DNA of 7,106 nucleotides from UBA2365 sp964594045 (GTDB lineage: Bacteria; Bacteroidota; Bacteroidia; Chitinophagales; Saprospiraceae). A program made the translations under genes and the position numbers. The number at the start of each line of letters is the position of its first letter. Position 1 is the first letter of the stretch. This document shows positions 1 through 6,296 of this stretch, in pieces. The DNA lies in assembly GCA_964594045.1 (NCBI GenBank), contig CAZQKR010000079.1, forward strand, positions 1-7,106, in the 5' to 3' direction. The notes beneath the pieces were generated by a model. It was not told the DNA's origin and made no database searches. It saw only the letters and a list, made by a program, of their open reading frames with translations.

Positions 1-2
1 AT

Positions 3-1274
3 AAGGACGCTGAAGTAATGCCCAATGGTGATAGTCTGAACCATGATATCTGGTATGATAAATACTGGCTTGATTGTGAGGTGCTGGGTTATCCCGGAAG
101 TGAAGACATAATCATTCTACAGGACCCCGGGAATGTTTCAGGTTATTATGTGCTGCATAAAAAGAATGTGTATTACGCGGGAGTCAAGGATTCTATCAGG
201 TTGCAATACAGTTATGTGAATATGGAACTGGATGGAGGTAAAGGGGATGTGGTATATAAAAACAGGGTTTTGTGGTACAGGGACAATGTTATGTACAGTT
301 ATCTGACTGCTATCCGGCATAAAAACGGAAAGGACTGGTGGGTTATACAGCCCATCGTAGAGGATTCTGTTTATCTGACATACCTGATTGATGATCAGGG
401 AATACATCAGCAGGCCCATCAGAATTCCGGTCAGTTTTTTACGAGGTACAGATCCAGCGCATCGGGTACAGCACGTTTCAGTCCGGATGGCACCCGATAT
501 GCCTTATATAATTTTGTTGACCAATTACATCTGTACGATTTCGACAGGGAAACAGGACAACTTTCCAACCATCAGCATGTGGTCATCTATGACAGCATCA
601 ATGTCGAAGAGGATATCCGGTTTTCCAGTGTGGAATGGTCACCGGATGGCCGTTTCATTTATACAGCCACGTACAAAGAACTGCATCAGATTGATACACG
701 GGAAGAAAATCTGATAGATGGTATCCGGTTGATCGATACGTACAACGGGACATTAGATCCGTTTCCTACACCACTTTATCTGATGGCTTTAGGGCCGGAT
801 TGCAGGATATATATGTGTTCCACGAATGGTTCATATTCCTATCACGTGATCCACAAACCCAATGAGCTTGGACTCAACTGCGATTTTGTGCAAAACGGGA
901 TCAGGTTGCCCTATGCTTTCAACAGGGGATGCATGCCCAACTTTCCACGGTTTCGTGTGGATGATGATGAAAAATGCGATCCGACCATCGTTTCCGTTTT
1001 TGGGAACCTGGTATGGTATAGAAGGAACTTGAATCTCTTTCCAAACCCGTCATCCGGCTTGATCACCGTACAAAAACCGGAAGATGGCTCAGGCCGGATC
1101 ATGGTGATGGATATGCAGGGGACACTGCTGGAAACACATCCCGCTTCCCCGGATGACAATAAAACAACACTGGATCTTTCTCACCTTCCACCAGGAACCT
1201 ACCTTATAGAATACTATCCTGATCTGCAGAAAGACAGGATCTTTTATTCGGCTAAGGTGGTAGTGGCGAGATGA
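3..1274 (+). CDS. T9SS-secreted beta-propeller-like protein, 3' part (5' end outside window)
   Basis: Probably an exported protein carried across the outer membrane by the type IX secretion system. The frame is open to the left edge; the first Met (position 18) is followed by no signal peptide, so the true start is outside the window. Counting from that Met, the protein shows propeller-like blades with FSPDG (154-158), WSPDG (207-211) and the related ALGPDCRIY (257-265), then a stretch ending in MPNFPRFR. The last 80 residues or so (about 338-418) form a type A sorting domain: LNLFPNPSSG, a middle strand ending in LPPGTYLIEY, and a terminal hydrophobic strand ending VVVAR. Propeller plus PNFP-type segment plus sorting domain is, as I recall it, frequent in Saprospiraceae. 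The ligand or substrate is unknown and no catalytic motif is visible. No terminator was seen after the stop. The family call is firm; the role is not. Confidence 0.85.
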   Translation, partial: KDAEVMPNGDSLNHDIWYDKYWLDCEVLGYPGSEDIIILQDPGNVSGYYVLHKKNVYYAGVKDSIRLQYSYVNMELDGGKGDVVYKNRVLWYRDNVMYSYLTAIRHKNGKDWWVIQPIVEDSVYLTYLIDDQGIHQQAHQNSGQFFTRYRSSASGTARFSPDGTRYALYNFVDQLHLYDFDRETGQLSNHQHVVIYDSINVEEDIRFSSVEWSPDGRFIYTATYKELHQIDTREENLIDGIRLIDTYNGTLDPFPTPLYLMALGPDCRIYMCSTNGSYSYHVIHKPNELGLNCDFVQNGIRLPYAFNRGCMPNFPRFRVDDDEKCDPTIVSVFGNLVWYRRNLNLFPNPSSGLITVQKPEDGSGRIMVMDMQGTLLETHPASPDDNKTTLDLSHLPPGTYLIEYYPDLQKDRIFYSAKVVVAR

Positions 1275-1326
1275 GGGTGAGATGATGGCATGATTATTTG
1301 ATTTTAGGAGTCAATTTTTCAAGGCC

Positions 1327-2259
1327 ATGATGGGCGAAAGGGAGCTTGCCATCGGGTTTTTGCAGTTTTTCTTGCCGGAAGATATCAGTCGGATGATTGA
1401 TTTCGAACGGATTGAAGCATATAAAGACAGTTTTGTTACGGAAGAATTGAAAGAGATATTCTCTGATGCTGTATTCCGGTGTCCGGTTTTGGAAAGGGAT
1501 GCTTCTTCCCTGTTTGTGAGCGTTTTAATAGAACACAAGAGTTATCCGGATAAAATGGTGGCACTTCAGTTGCTTTCCTATTTGGCAAATGCCTATCAGA
1601 CCCAGTTGAAAAGCGGAGAACCATTGCATGTAGTGATCCCAATGATCTTTTATCATGGCGTTGAGCACTGGGAATACAGTTCGCTGAGGCAGTTAGTGCC
1701 TGGGTTAAAGGAAGAATTCAGAAGGTACATACCTGACTTTGAAACATTGTTTGTGGATTTAGCGAGGATGAGTGAAGACGCTTTGGAAGGTATCAAATTG
1801 ATGTTATTGAGGGCAGCCGTGCAACTTCAGCGGTATAGCGGAAGGCCAGATCTGCTGATGGAACACATTCGGAAGATACTGGAACGAATTGATTTTGAGC
1901 GGGATATTCCCCGGAACTTTTCCAAACAATTATTTGTTTATTTTTTTGAAATATCAGAAATTAGCGTTGAAGAATTGACTACATTAATAGAAGATTTACC
2001 GTTACAGACAAAATCAAAGATCATGACCACATACGAACAGATAGAAAAGAAGGGATTTGAGAAAGGCATTGAGAAAGGCATTGAAAAAGGTATTAAGAAA
2101 GGTATTGAAAAAGGAATTGAAAAGGGAATTAAATCTGAAAAGATGCGATTGATCATCCAGGGGTACAAAAAAGGGCTTTCAATCGAATTACTTTCTGAAA
2201 TTTCCGGATTAAGCATGGATATGGTTCAGAAAATCATTCAGGAGCATCAAAATCAATAG
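1327..2259 (+). CDS. Rpn family recombination-promoting nuclease / putative transposase (PD-(D/E)XK)
   Basis: Member of the RpnA-E/Transposase_31-like family, DNA endonucleases of the PD-(D/E)XK fold linked in E. coli to RecA-independent recombination. Visible nuclease residues are D47 in SDAVFRCP and E69-x-K71 in VLIEHKSYPD, followed by Q81 in the next helix. The following segment (VVIPMIFYHGVEHWEY) is also typical. From about residue 239 comes a charged linker of EKGI/KKGI tetrapeptides, then a short C-terminal helix pair (GLSIELLSEISGLSMDMVQKII) like those ending many family members. The length of 310 aa fits the family. The start is uncertain: codons just upstream of the ATG, in frame, read QFFKA, which matches the conserved HDxFFK(A) opening of the family, but the next in-frame codons reach a TGA at 1291-1293 with no start. 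The gene may therefore lack its first ten or so residues. It lies 52 nt after the T9SS gene and has no clear promoter of its own. The family is certain; whether the protein is active is open. Confidence 0.88.
   Translation: MMGERELAIGFLQFFLPEDISRMIDFERIEAYKDSFVTEELKEIFSDAVFRCPVLERDASSLFVSVLIEHKSYPDKMVALQLLSYLANAYQTQLKSGEPLHVVIPMIFYHGVEHWEYSSLRQLVPGLKEEFRRYIPDFETLFVDLARMSEDALEGIKLMLLRAAVQLQRYSGRPDLLMEHIRKILERIDFERDIPRNFSKQLFVYFFEISEISVEELTTLIEDLPLQTKSKIMTTYEQIEKKGFEKGIEKGIEKGIKKGIEKGIEKGIKSEKMRLIIQGYKKGLSIELLSEISGLSMDMVQKIIQEHQNQ
2059..2130 (+). repeat. Six 12-bp tandem repeats inside the Rpn gene
   Basis: Six consecutive 12-base units, variants of GAGAAAGGCATT, each encode EKGI (the fourth KKGI). 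The first two copies are identical; the others differ at one to three bases, mostly at third codon positions. A diverged unit, AAGAAGGGATTT (KKGF), precedes them at 2047-2058. Because the unit is a multiple of three, gain or loss of copies would keep the frame and only lengthen or shorten the linker between nuclease domain and C-terminal helices. Confidence 0.93.
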
Positions 2260-2688
2260 TTTTGAGATCAATTGAGCAATAATGAGATGATCTTGATTCC
2301 AATTAAGTCTTATAACCAAAGTGCCTAAAAAAATTGCTATAGATTTAAATAAATTTTCCACCCTATCAAAATTCATATTTATAACAATTCCCTATACTTG
2401 AGTGATTTATTACATTTGAATCTGTGGATTTTGAAAAAAACCAAAAATCAAATATATCGGTCCGCACACCAGCCAGACACTCAAAACGTCCAAAATCCTT
2501 TTCACTTCATTCAAAACAAACTGAATGATCTGCAATAATCAGTGTGTTTGCCATTTGAGATTAGGATCAAACATTCAATTTTCCCGGATTTTCTTAGTTT
2601 TGTAAAGAATTTGTTATGTTATGTATAAGACACTATAACATGCATACAAAGATCTTGGTGATTTTTTTTGATAGTCTAAATATTTGGA
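2260..2688. other. AT-rich intergenic spacer, no gene seen
   Basis: About 430 bases between the nuclease and the dCMP deaminase. No convincing open frame or tRNA-like structure was seen on either strand. It holds a small hairpin, TCATTCA / TGAATGA with an 8-nt loop (2507-2528), lacking a following T-run. Two TAnnTTTG matches (TACATTTG at 2411-2418, TAGTTTTG at 2595-2602) have no TTTG at the expected distance upstream, so neither is called a promoter. The centre (about 2459-2482) is more GC-rich than its flanks, without a recognisable reason. Confidence 0.6.
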
Positions 2689-3177
2689 ATGAAGCGAACC
2701 GATTACATTTCCTGGGACGAGTATTTTATGGGTATTGCTGCATTGTCTGCCAAACGAAGTAAGGATCCTGGTACGCAGGTAGGCGCCTGCATCGTAAATC
2801 AGCGCAATAAAGTGGTAGGCGTGGGATACAACGGATTGCCCATCGGTTGTAGCGATGATGAATGTCCGTGGGGAAAGGAAGGTGACTTTGCAGATACCAA
2901 ATATCCCTATGTTTGTCACGCGGAACTGAATGCCATCCTCAACAATGTCGGGATCGATCTGAATGGTTGTAGGATCTACGCTACATTATTTCCCTGCAAC
3001 GAATGCGCCAAGGCGATCATACAGAGCGGCATCCGTGAAGTTATTTACCTTTCGGATAAATATTCGGAGAATAAGGACGTCCAGGTTTCCAAAAAAATGT
3101 TCTCCATGGCCGGTGTGGCATTCAGAAAGGTGGAATTGACCCGGAATGAGATACGCCTGACATTCCGGGAAGATTAA
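2689..3177 (+). CDS. Deoxycytidylate (dCMP) deaminase, long animal-like form
   Basis: Cytosolic zinc enzyme converting dCMP to dUMP, which feeds thymidylate synthase. The single deaminase domain spans almost all 162 residues. Zinc ligands are H77 in CHAE and C103/C106 in PCNEC, with E79 as the proton shuttle. Other family motifs include RSKDPGTQVGA (23-33), the GVGYNGLP turn (44-51) and GCSDDECPW (53-61). The motif order and wording (YPYVCHAELNAI, LFPCNECAK, SDKY, MAGVAFRK) are strikingly like vertebrate DCTD as I remember it, and longer than the compact dCMP deaminases common in Firmicutes and many Bacteroidota. The start at MKRTDYISWDEYF fits the usual N-terminus. No Shine-Dalgarno sequence is seen. 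It stands alone between two spacers of about 400 nt, so it is probably a single-gene transcript. A riboflavin or tRNA deaminase is unlikely given the dCMP-type core. Confidence 0.93.
   Translation: MKRTDYISWDEYFMGIAALSAKRSKDPGTQVGACIVNQRNKVVGVGYNGLPIGCSDDECPWGKEGDFADTKYPYVCHAELNAILNNVGIDLNGCRIYATLFPCNECAKAIIQSGIREVIYLSDKYSENKDVQVSKKMFSMAGVAFRKVELTRNEIRLTFRED
3140..3169 (+). repeat. Perfect 9-bp inverted repeat at the end of the dCMP deaminase gene
   Basis: CCCGGAATG (3140-3148) and CATTCCGGG (3161-3169) are exact reverse complements separated by 12 bases, so the mRNA could fold a stable GC-capped hairpin within the last codons, ending 5 nt before the TAA stop. There is no T-run behind it, so a classical intrinsic terminator is not supported. 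It may still slow 3' exonucleases or help end transcription. Confidence 0.55.
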
Positions 3178-3228
3178 TTGAGCCATTTTGATATGTAGTT
3201 TTGGTTTATTCCTTTCCAAGGTAAAAGC

Positions 3229-3283
3229 GTTGTGCAAAACGATGTTTCGTGTGAGATACCTTTTTTTATCAGTTTTACACAAC
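3229..3283. repeat. Imperfect inverted repeat, 12-nt arms
   Basis: GTTGTGCAAAAC (3229-3240) and GTTTTACACAAC (3272-3283) pair at 11 of 12 positions. Inside them GAT (3241-3243) and ATC (3268-3270) can extend the stem past a single unpaired A. The loop is about 24 nt and contains a run of seven T. It lies about 50 nt past the deaminase stop. It could be an RNA hairpin near the transcript end, a protein-binding site, or a small element remnant; the sequence does not decide. Confidence 0.45.
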
Positions 3284-3356
3284 ACAAGCCGAATTTGTCC
3301 CCTTAAAAATTTAGCATGCTTCAAATACTCTATCAGATGCGTAATATTTTAGGCTG

Positions 3357-3385
3357 TCTGTAAAAATTACTTATATTTAAATTTG
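3357..3385 (+). promoter_or_regulatory. Candidate Bacteroidota promoter A for the sensor cluster
   Basis: TAAATTTG at 3378-3385 matches the Bacteroidota -7 consensus TAnnTTTG exactly. TCTG at 3357-3360, 17 bases upstream, is one mismatch from the TTTG -33 element. Transcription would begin near 3392 and leave an untranslated leader of roughly 180 nt that includes the 16-bp palindrome. Such matches arise by chance in AT-rich DNA. Confidence 0.25.
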
Positions 3386-3416
3386 TTTAATTTGCCCCTT
3401 TTTCAGGAATTTGAAG

Positions 3417-3432
3417 ATTTTCAATTGAAAAT
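3417..3432. promoter_or_regulatory. Perfect 16-bp palindrome, possible operator
   Basis: ATTTTCAATTGAAAAT is its own exact reverse complement, with no spacer. It sits about 140 bp upstream of the binding-protein start and about 30 bp downstream of the exact -7 match at 3378-3385. Its shape suits a homodimeric DNA-binding regulator. No second copy was noticed in the window. Because it is almost all A and T, chance is not excluded. Confidence 0.35.
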
Positions 3433-3500
3433 ACGGATATTGAACAGATTTACAAGCGTTAATTTTCTTTTAATTCCTGATTAGATTTTTTCTTATTATG

Positions 3501-3533
3501 TTTGCATATGCGGATGCAGCAGTTTGACTTTTG
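3501..3533 (+). promoter_or_regulatory. Candidate Bacteroidota promoter B for the sensor cluster
   Basis: TTTG at 3501-3504, then 21 bases, then GACTTTTG at 3526-3533, which differs from TAnnTTTG only in its first base. Transcription would start near 3540, giving a leader of about 35 nt before the ATG at 3575. The -33 element overlaps an 8-bp palindrome, GCATATGC (3504-3511). It is less exact in the -7 box than candidate A but better placed. Confidence 0.27.
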
Positions 3534-3574
3534 AATTGATGTATCTGTCTGATTTAGTACTGATAAATTATTGA

Positions 3575-4483
3575 ATGAATAAGCAATTTGGATTTCTGCT
3601 TTTTTTACTTTTTTTGTGTTTCTCATGCAATTCCGGCGAAAAGAAAACGGTAGTTGATTTCAACGGTCCGGCTCCAGTGACTTCAACAGTTTCTTTCCAT
3701 GAGGATGCTGCGATACATGTTGGTATTGCTACAATAATTTCCCCCAAAGAAACTTTTACCTATTATAATGATTTATTGTCCTTCATCAGTTCAAAACTGG
3801 GTATGCCTGTACATTATCTCCAGAAAGAATCTTTTCAGGAGATGAATGATTTATTGGAAAAAGGGGCAGTTGACTTTGCTTTTATTGGAACCGGAGCTTA
3901 TATAGAAGCAAAGAAAAGGGGGATTGCCAGATTATTGGTTGCTCCTGTCTCTGAAGGATCCAGTACTTACAAGGTTTATATCATTGCCAATAAAAAATCA
4001 GGGATCAGGAATTTTGGTGATTTTAAAGGGAAAAACTTTGCATACACAGACCCATTTTCACATGCAGGACATAATTATGCTCTTTCAAGAGTCAATTATT
4101 TTGGATACAGGGAATCAGATTTTTTTGCTAAGACTTTATTCACATATGGAAATGATCTTTCCTGTGAAATGGTCAACAGGGGCATCATTGACGGAGCCAG
4201 TGTCAGCAGTACTGTATTTGAATATTTGAAAAGGTATTATCCTGAAAAAGTAAAAAATATTGTGGTAGTTGAGATTTCAAAGGAGTTCCCGATTCCACCG
4301 GTAGTTGTTTCCAATTCTGTAAGTGACAAAAAATACAAACTTTATGAAAATATTTTTTTAAACCTGCACAAGGACATTGTTGGGAAACAAATTCTGGAAC
4401 AGATCAATATTGAAAGATTTGTACAAATTGATGATTCTGAATATGATGAAGTCAGACAGATCCGCAACAAAGTAAAAAAATGA
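3575..4483 (+). CDS. PhnD-like substrate-binding lipoprotein
   Basis: Periplasmic binding protein of the phosphate/phosphite/phosphonate (PhnD-type) class. The N-terminus is a lipoprotein signal: Lys at 3, a hydrophobic stretch (5-17), then CFSC with the acylated Cys at 18. Residues after it (NSGEKK) lack the acidic run that sends Bacteroidota lipoproteins to the cell surface, so it probably faces the periplasm. The two-lobed domain spans about 47-290: HVGIATI opening strand, GAVDFAFIGTGAYIEA (D100, G105-T-G107) and the hinge/ligand loop FAYTDPFSHAGHNYA (D159, P160, S162, G165), where the family usually has an S-x-SG-type loop. Length of 302 aa is normal. Its stop overlaps the kinase start by four bases (ATGA), implying translational coupling. 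No ABC permease or ATPase is present in the window, so a sensory role with the kinase is inferred; PhnD-like domains do occur as sensors, for example in the tetrathionate kinase TtrS. The ligand cannot be read from the sequence. Confidence 0.87.
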   Translation: MNKQFGFLLFLLFLCFSCNSGEKKTVVDFNGPAPVTSTVSFHEDAAIHVGIATIISPKETFTYYNDLLSFISSKLGMPVHYLQKESFQEMNDLLEKGAVDFAFIGTGAYIEAKKRGIARLLVAPVSEGSSTYKVYIIANKKSGIRNFGDFKGKNFAYTDPFSHAGHNYALSRVNYFGYRESDFFAKTLFTYGNDLSCEMVNRGIIDGASVSSTVFEYLKRYYPEKVKNIVVVEISKEFPIPPVVVSNSVSDKKYKLYENIFLNLHKDIVGKQILEQINIERFVQIDDSEYDEVRQIRNKVKK

Positions 4484-5961
4484 AGGTAATACATTTAACA
4501 CTATTCAAAAAATTTGCTTTTGGAGCAACAGCAATTGTTGTGCTTTTCAGTATTGTCAACATTTTGGTTCTGTGGAGAAGTGGATATAAATCCATCGAAA
4601 ACGAAATAGACATCAGGTCAAAAGTGCTCAGCAGACTCATTGCTGAAAAAATATTACAGCCAATTGTTTACGATGACTATGTCAACGTCTATAAAGTGAT
4701 CGACCAGGTAAAATCAAACGATTCAAGTATCGCCTATATCTTCGTGTTGGATGAAAGCAACAGGATCATTTCTCAGAATTATGATGTAAGAATTCCTTTT
4801 GCACTTATCGATGCAAATCAAGCTGAAAATGGAAAATTAAATATTAAAGTAATTGAAGCCAAAAATTTCAAACACAAGATTTTACGCGATATTGCCTATC
4901 CGATTTTGGGTGGAGAGCTGGGAACCATTAGAATTGGTTTTATCGAAGAAGATATCAGAAGAGATCTGAATGAAATTTCGTTTCGAATGGTGATGATGGT
5001 GAGTATTTTTTTGATCATAGGACTCATCATTGCCTTTTTATTTTCTTTTGCGGTTACAAAACCTATTAAGCGTATCAGTAGAAATGCACAACAGATCAAC
5101 CTTGGAACTATTGAATCTGCATTATTGGACAAAAGACCTTTGGAATACAGGACTTTTTTTGGTTTCTACCTCAGCGATGAAATGGATATACTGTTCAGGA
5201 AATTTTCAGAAATGATTGAACGCCTGATCTCCAATAAAAATGAAATACAGGCGGCTAGAGATTCATTTGTCCAGGCTGAAAAGATGGCTTCTATCGGGAC
5301 ACTGACTGCAGGGATCAGTCATGAAATTAACAACCCTTTGGCCGGCATTAAGAATTGTATGAGCAGAATTGCAAAAGAACCGGAAAACATTAAACAGAAT
5401 ATTGCATACATTGAGTTGATCAATGAAGCTATTGAAAAAATAGAAAATATAATTAAACCATTGCTTTCATTTAGCCGAAAATCTGATCTGACGTTCAAAT
5501 CGATGGCAGTATGCAGCATGGTACAAAGCGCCCTGCTTTTAACAGAGCACCGGGTCAGGAAATGTAATATTGAAATTGAAAATAATTGTCAGCCTGATGT
5601 GTACATTTCAACAAGTGGGAATCATCTGGAACAGGTACTGATCAATCTTATATTAAATGGGATCGATGCAATAGAAGAAAGGAAAACGAGGGATGAACAT
5701 CTACAGGGAAAACTTTGGTTTTTTGTTTCATCCGATGGTATAAAAACCCAGATCAGGGTAAGGGATAATGGTACAGGGATCCCTGAAAAAATCATCAACA
5801 AAATTTTCGATCCGTTTTTTACCACTAAAGATCTTGGAAAAGGGACAGGTTTGGGCTTGTATGTTTCATACAATATTATCCGTGATCTTGGGGGTACCTT
5901 GAAGGTGGAAAGTAAAATGGGAGAAGGTTCCGAGTTCATAATAATTTTTAATAAACATTAG
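4480..5961 (+). CDS. Membrane sensor histidine kinase (HAMP, HisKA, HATPase_c)
   Basis: Sensor kinase of a two-component system in the inner membrane. Order of parts: TM1 about 9-29; periplasmic region about 30-165 with a Cache-like pattern (AYIFVLDESNRIIS, then ILGGELGTIRIGF); TM2 about 168-192; HAMP linker about 193-250; HisKA with the phospho-acceptor H281 in SHEINNPLAGI; ATPase domain with N-box N389/N393 in NLILNGIDA, G1 box D429-NGTGIP, F-box IFDPFFTTK and G2 box GKGTGLGL (453-460). All catalytic motifs are intact, and 493 aa is a normal length. The H-box and ATPase boxes resemble NtrB/AtoS-type kinases, which usually act on NtrC-type regulators, in line with the gene 8 nt downstream. 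The start overlaps the lipoprotein stop. The periplasmic domain is a plausible docking surface for the lipoprotein, but that is inference. Confidence 0.95.
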   Translation: MKVIHLTLFKKFAFGATAIVVLFSIVNILVLWRSGYKSIENEIDIRSKVLSRLIAEKILQPIVYDDYVNVYKVIDQVKSNDSSIAYIFVLDESNRIISQNYDVRIPFALIDANQAENGKLNIKVIEAKNFKHKILRDIAYPILGGELGTIRIGFIEEDIRRDLNEISFRMVMMVSIFLIIGLIIAFLFSFAVTKPIKRISRNAQQINLGTIESALLDKRPLEYRTFFGFYLSDEMDILFRKFSEMIERLISNKNEIQAARDSFVQAEKMASIGTLTAGISHEINNPLAGIKNCMSRIAKEPENIKQNIAYIELINEAIEKIENIIKPLLSFSRKSDLTFKSMAVCSMVQSALLLTEHRVRKCNIEIENNCQPDVYISTSGNHLEQVLINLILNGIDAIEERKTRDEHLQGKLWFFVSSDGIKTQIRVRDNGTGIPEKIINKIFDPFFTTKDLGKGTGLGLYVSYNIIRDLGGTLKVESKMGEGSEFIIIFNKH

Positions 5962-5969
5962 GTGACATC

Positions 5970-6296
5970 ATGAGAATATTTGTGGTCGATGATGAAAGAA
6001 TGATCAGGGTATCTCTGGTGGATGAGTTGAGGGACGCAGGCTATTCTGTGCATGAGTTTTCCGCTGCCAACGCCGCATTGGCTCAATTGGCAGAACTGGA
6101 GCCGGAAATCATTATTTCAGATTTAAGCATGCCGGGCATGGACGGTATTGAATTTCTCAAAAGGATCAAGACCTTCAATCCCGAGATCCAGGTGATCATT
6201 ATGACTGCCTATTCCACTGTTGATACAGCAGTAGAAGCGATGAAATTGGGTGCATACGACTATATACAAAGCCTTTCGGGAGCGATGAAATGTTGA
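5970..6296 (+). CDS. Response regulator receiver domain (N-terminal fragment of NtrC-type regulator)
   Basis: Receiver domain that would accept phosphate from the kinase encoded 8 nt upstream. Acidic pocket D7/D8 in VVDDE, phospho-acceptor D51 in SDLSMPGMDG, and T79 in MTAYS are all present, and the AxxLGAYDYI end of helix 4 to strand 5 is canonical. After Q100 the expected KPF is missing: the frame instead reads SLSGAMKC and stops. The sixth conserved receiver feature, the lysine after strand 5, and helix 5 are therefore absent from this reading frame, because of a one-base deletion described under the joined gene. As translated, this 108-residue product would probably fold and switch poorly. 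Sampled lines here look richer in G+C than the kinase gene. Confidence 0.85.
   Translation: MRIFVVDDERMIRVSLVDELRDAGYSVHEFSAANAALAQLAELEPEIIISDLSMPGMDGIEFLKRIKTFNPEIQVIIMTAYSTVDTAVEAMKLGAYDYIQSLSGAMKC

Larger units (their letters stand above)
3178..3574. other. Intergenic regulatory spacer before the sensor cluster
   Basis: About 400 AT-rich bases between the deaminase stop and the binding-protein start. No gene was accepted here. Its content is listed separately: an imperfect long inverted repeat, a perfect 16-bp palindrome and two weak promoter candidates. A GG-N10-GC sigma-54 promoter was looked for, because the downstream regulator is of the sigma-54 class, and none was found. Confidence 0.6.

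Noticed and set aside
1938..2216. Minus-strand frame rich in IPFS repeats
   Set aside because: The repeated peptide is just the antisense reading of the 12-bp repeats in the Rpn gene.
2265..2293. Possible terminator after the Rpn gene (AGATCA / TGATCT)
   Set aside because: Only 6 bp of AT-rich stem with a 17-nt loop and no T-run.
2595..2602. TAGTTTTG as -7 box of a deaminase promoter
   Set aside because: No TTTG or TTG occurs at the expected distance upstream; single matches are common in such DNA.
2986..3324. Minus-strand open frame of 112 codons overlapping the deaminase 3' end
   Set aside because: Half lies antisense to the well-supported deaminase and the rest runs over the inverted repeat in the spacer; the product resembles no family I know.
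3924..4229. Second + strand frame inside the binding-protein gene
   Set aside because: It lies wholly within the lipoprotein gene in another frame and shows no family motif.
5774..5785. 12-bp palindrome CAGGGATCCCTG in the kinase gene
   Set aside because: It falls in the conserved G1-box codons (GTGIPE), so protein coding explains it; no regulatory context.
6264..6273. Programmed -1 ribosomal frameshift joining receiver and AAA+ domain
   Set aside because: The zero-frame codons are ATA CAA AGC; slipping back one base would mispair the CAA tRNA, and no slippery heptamer is present. A one-base deletion is simpler.
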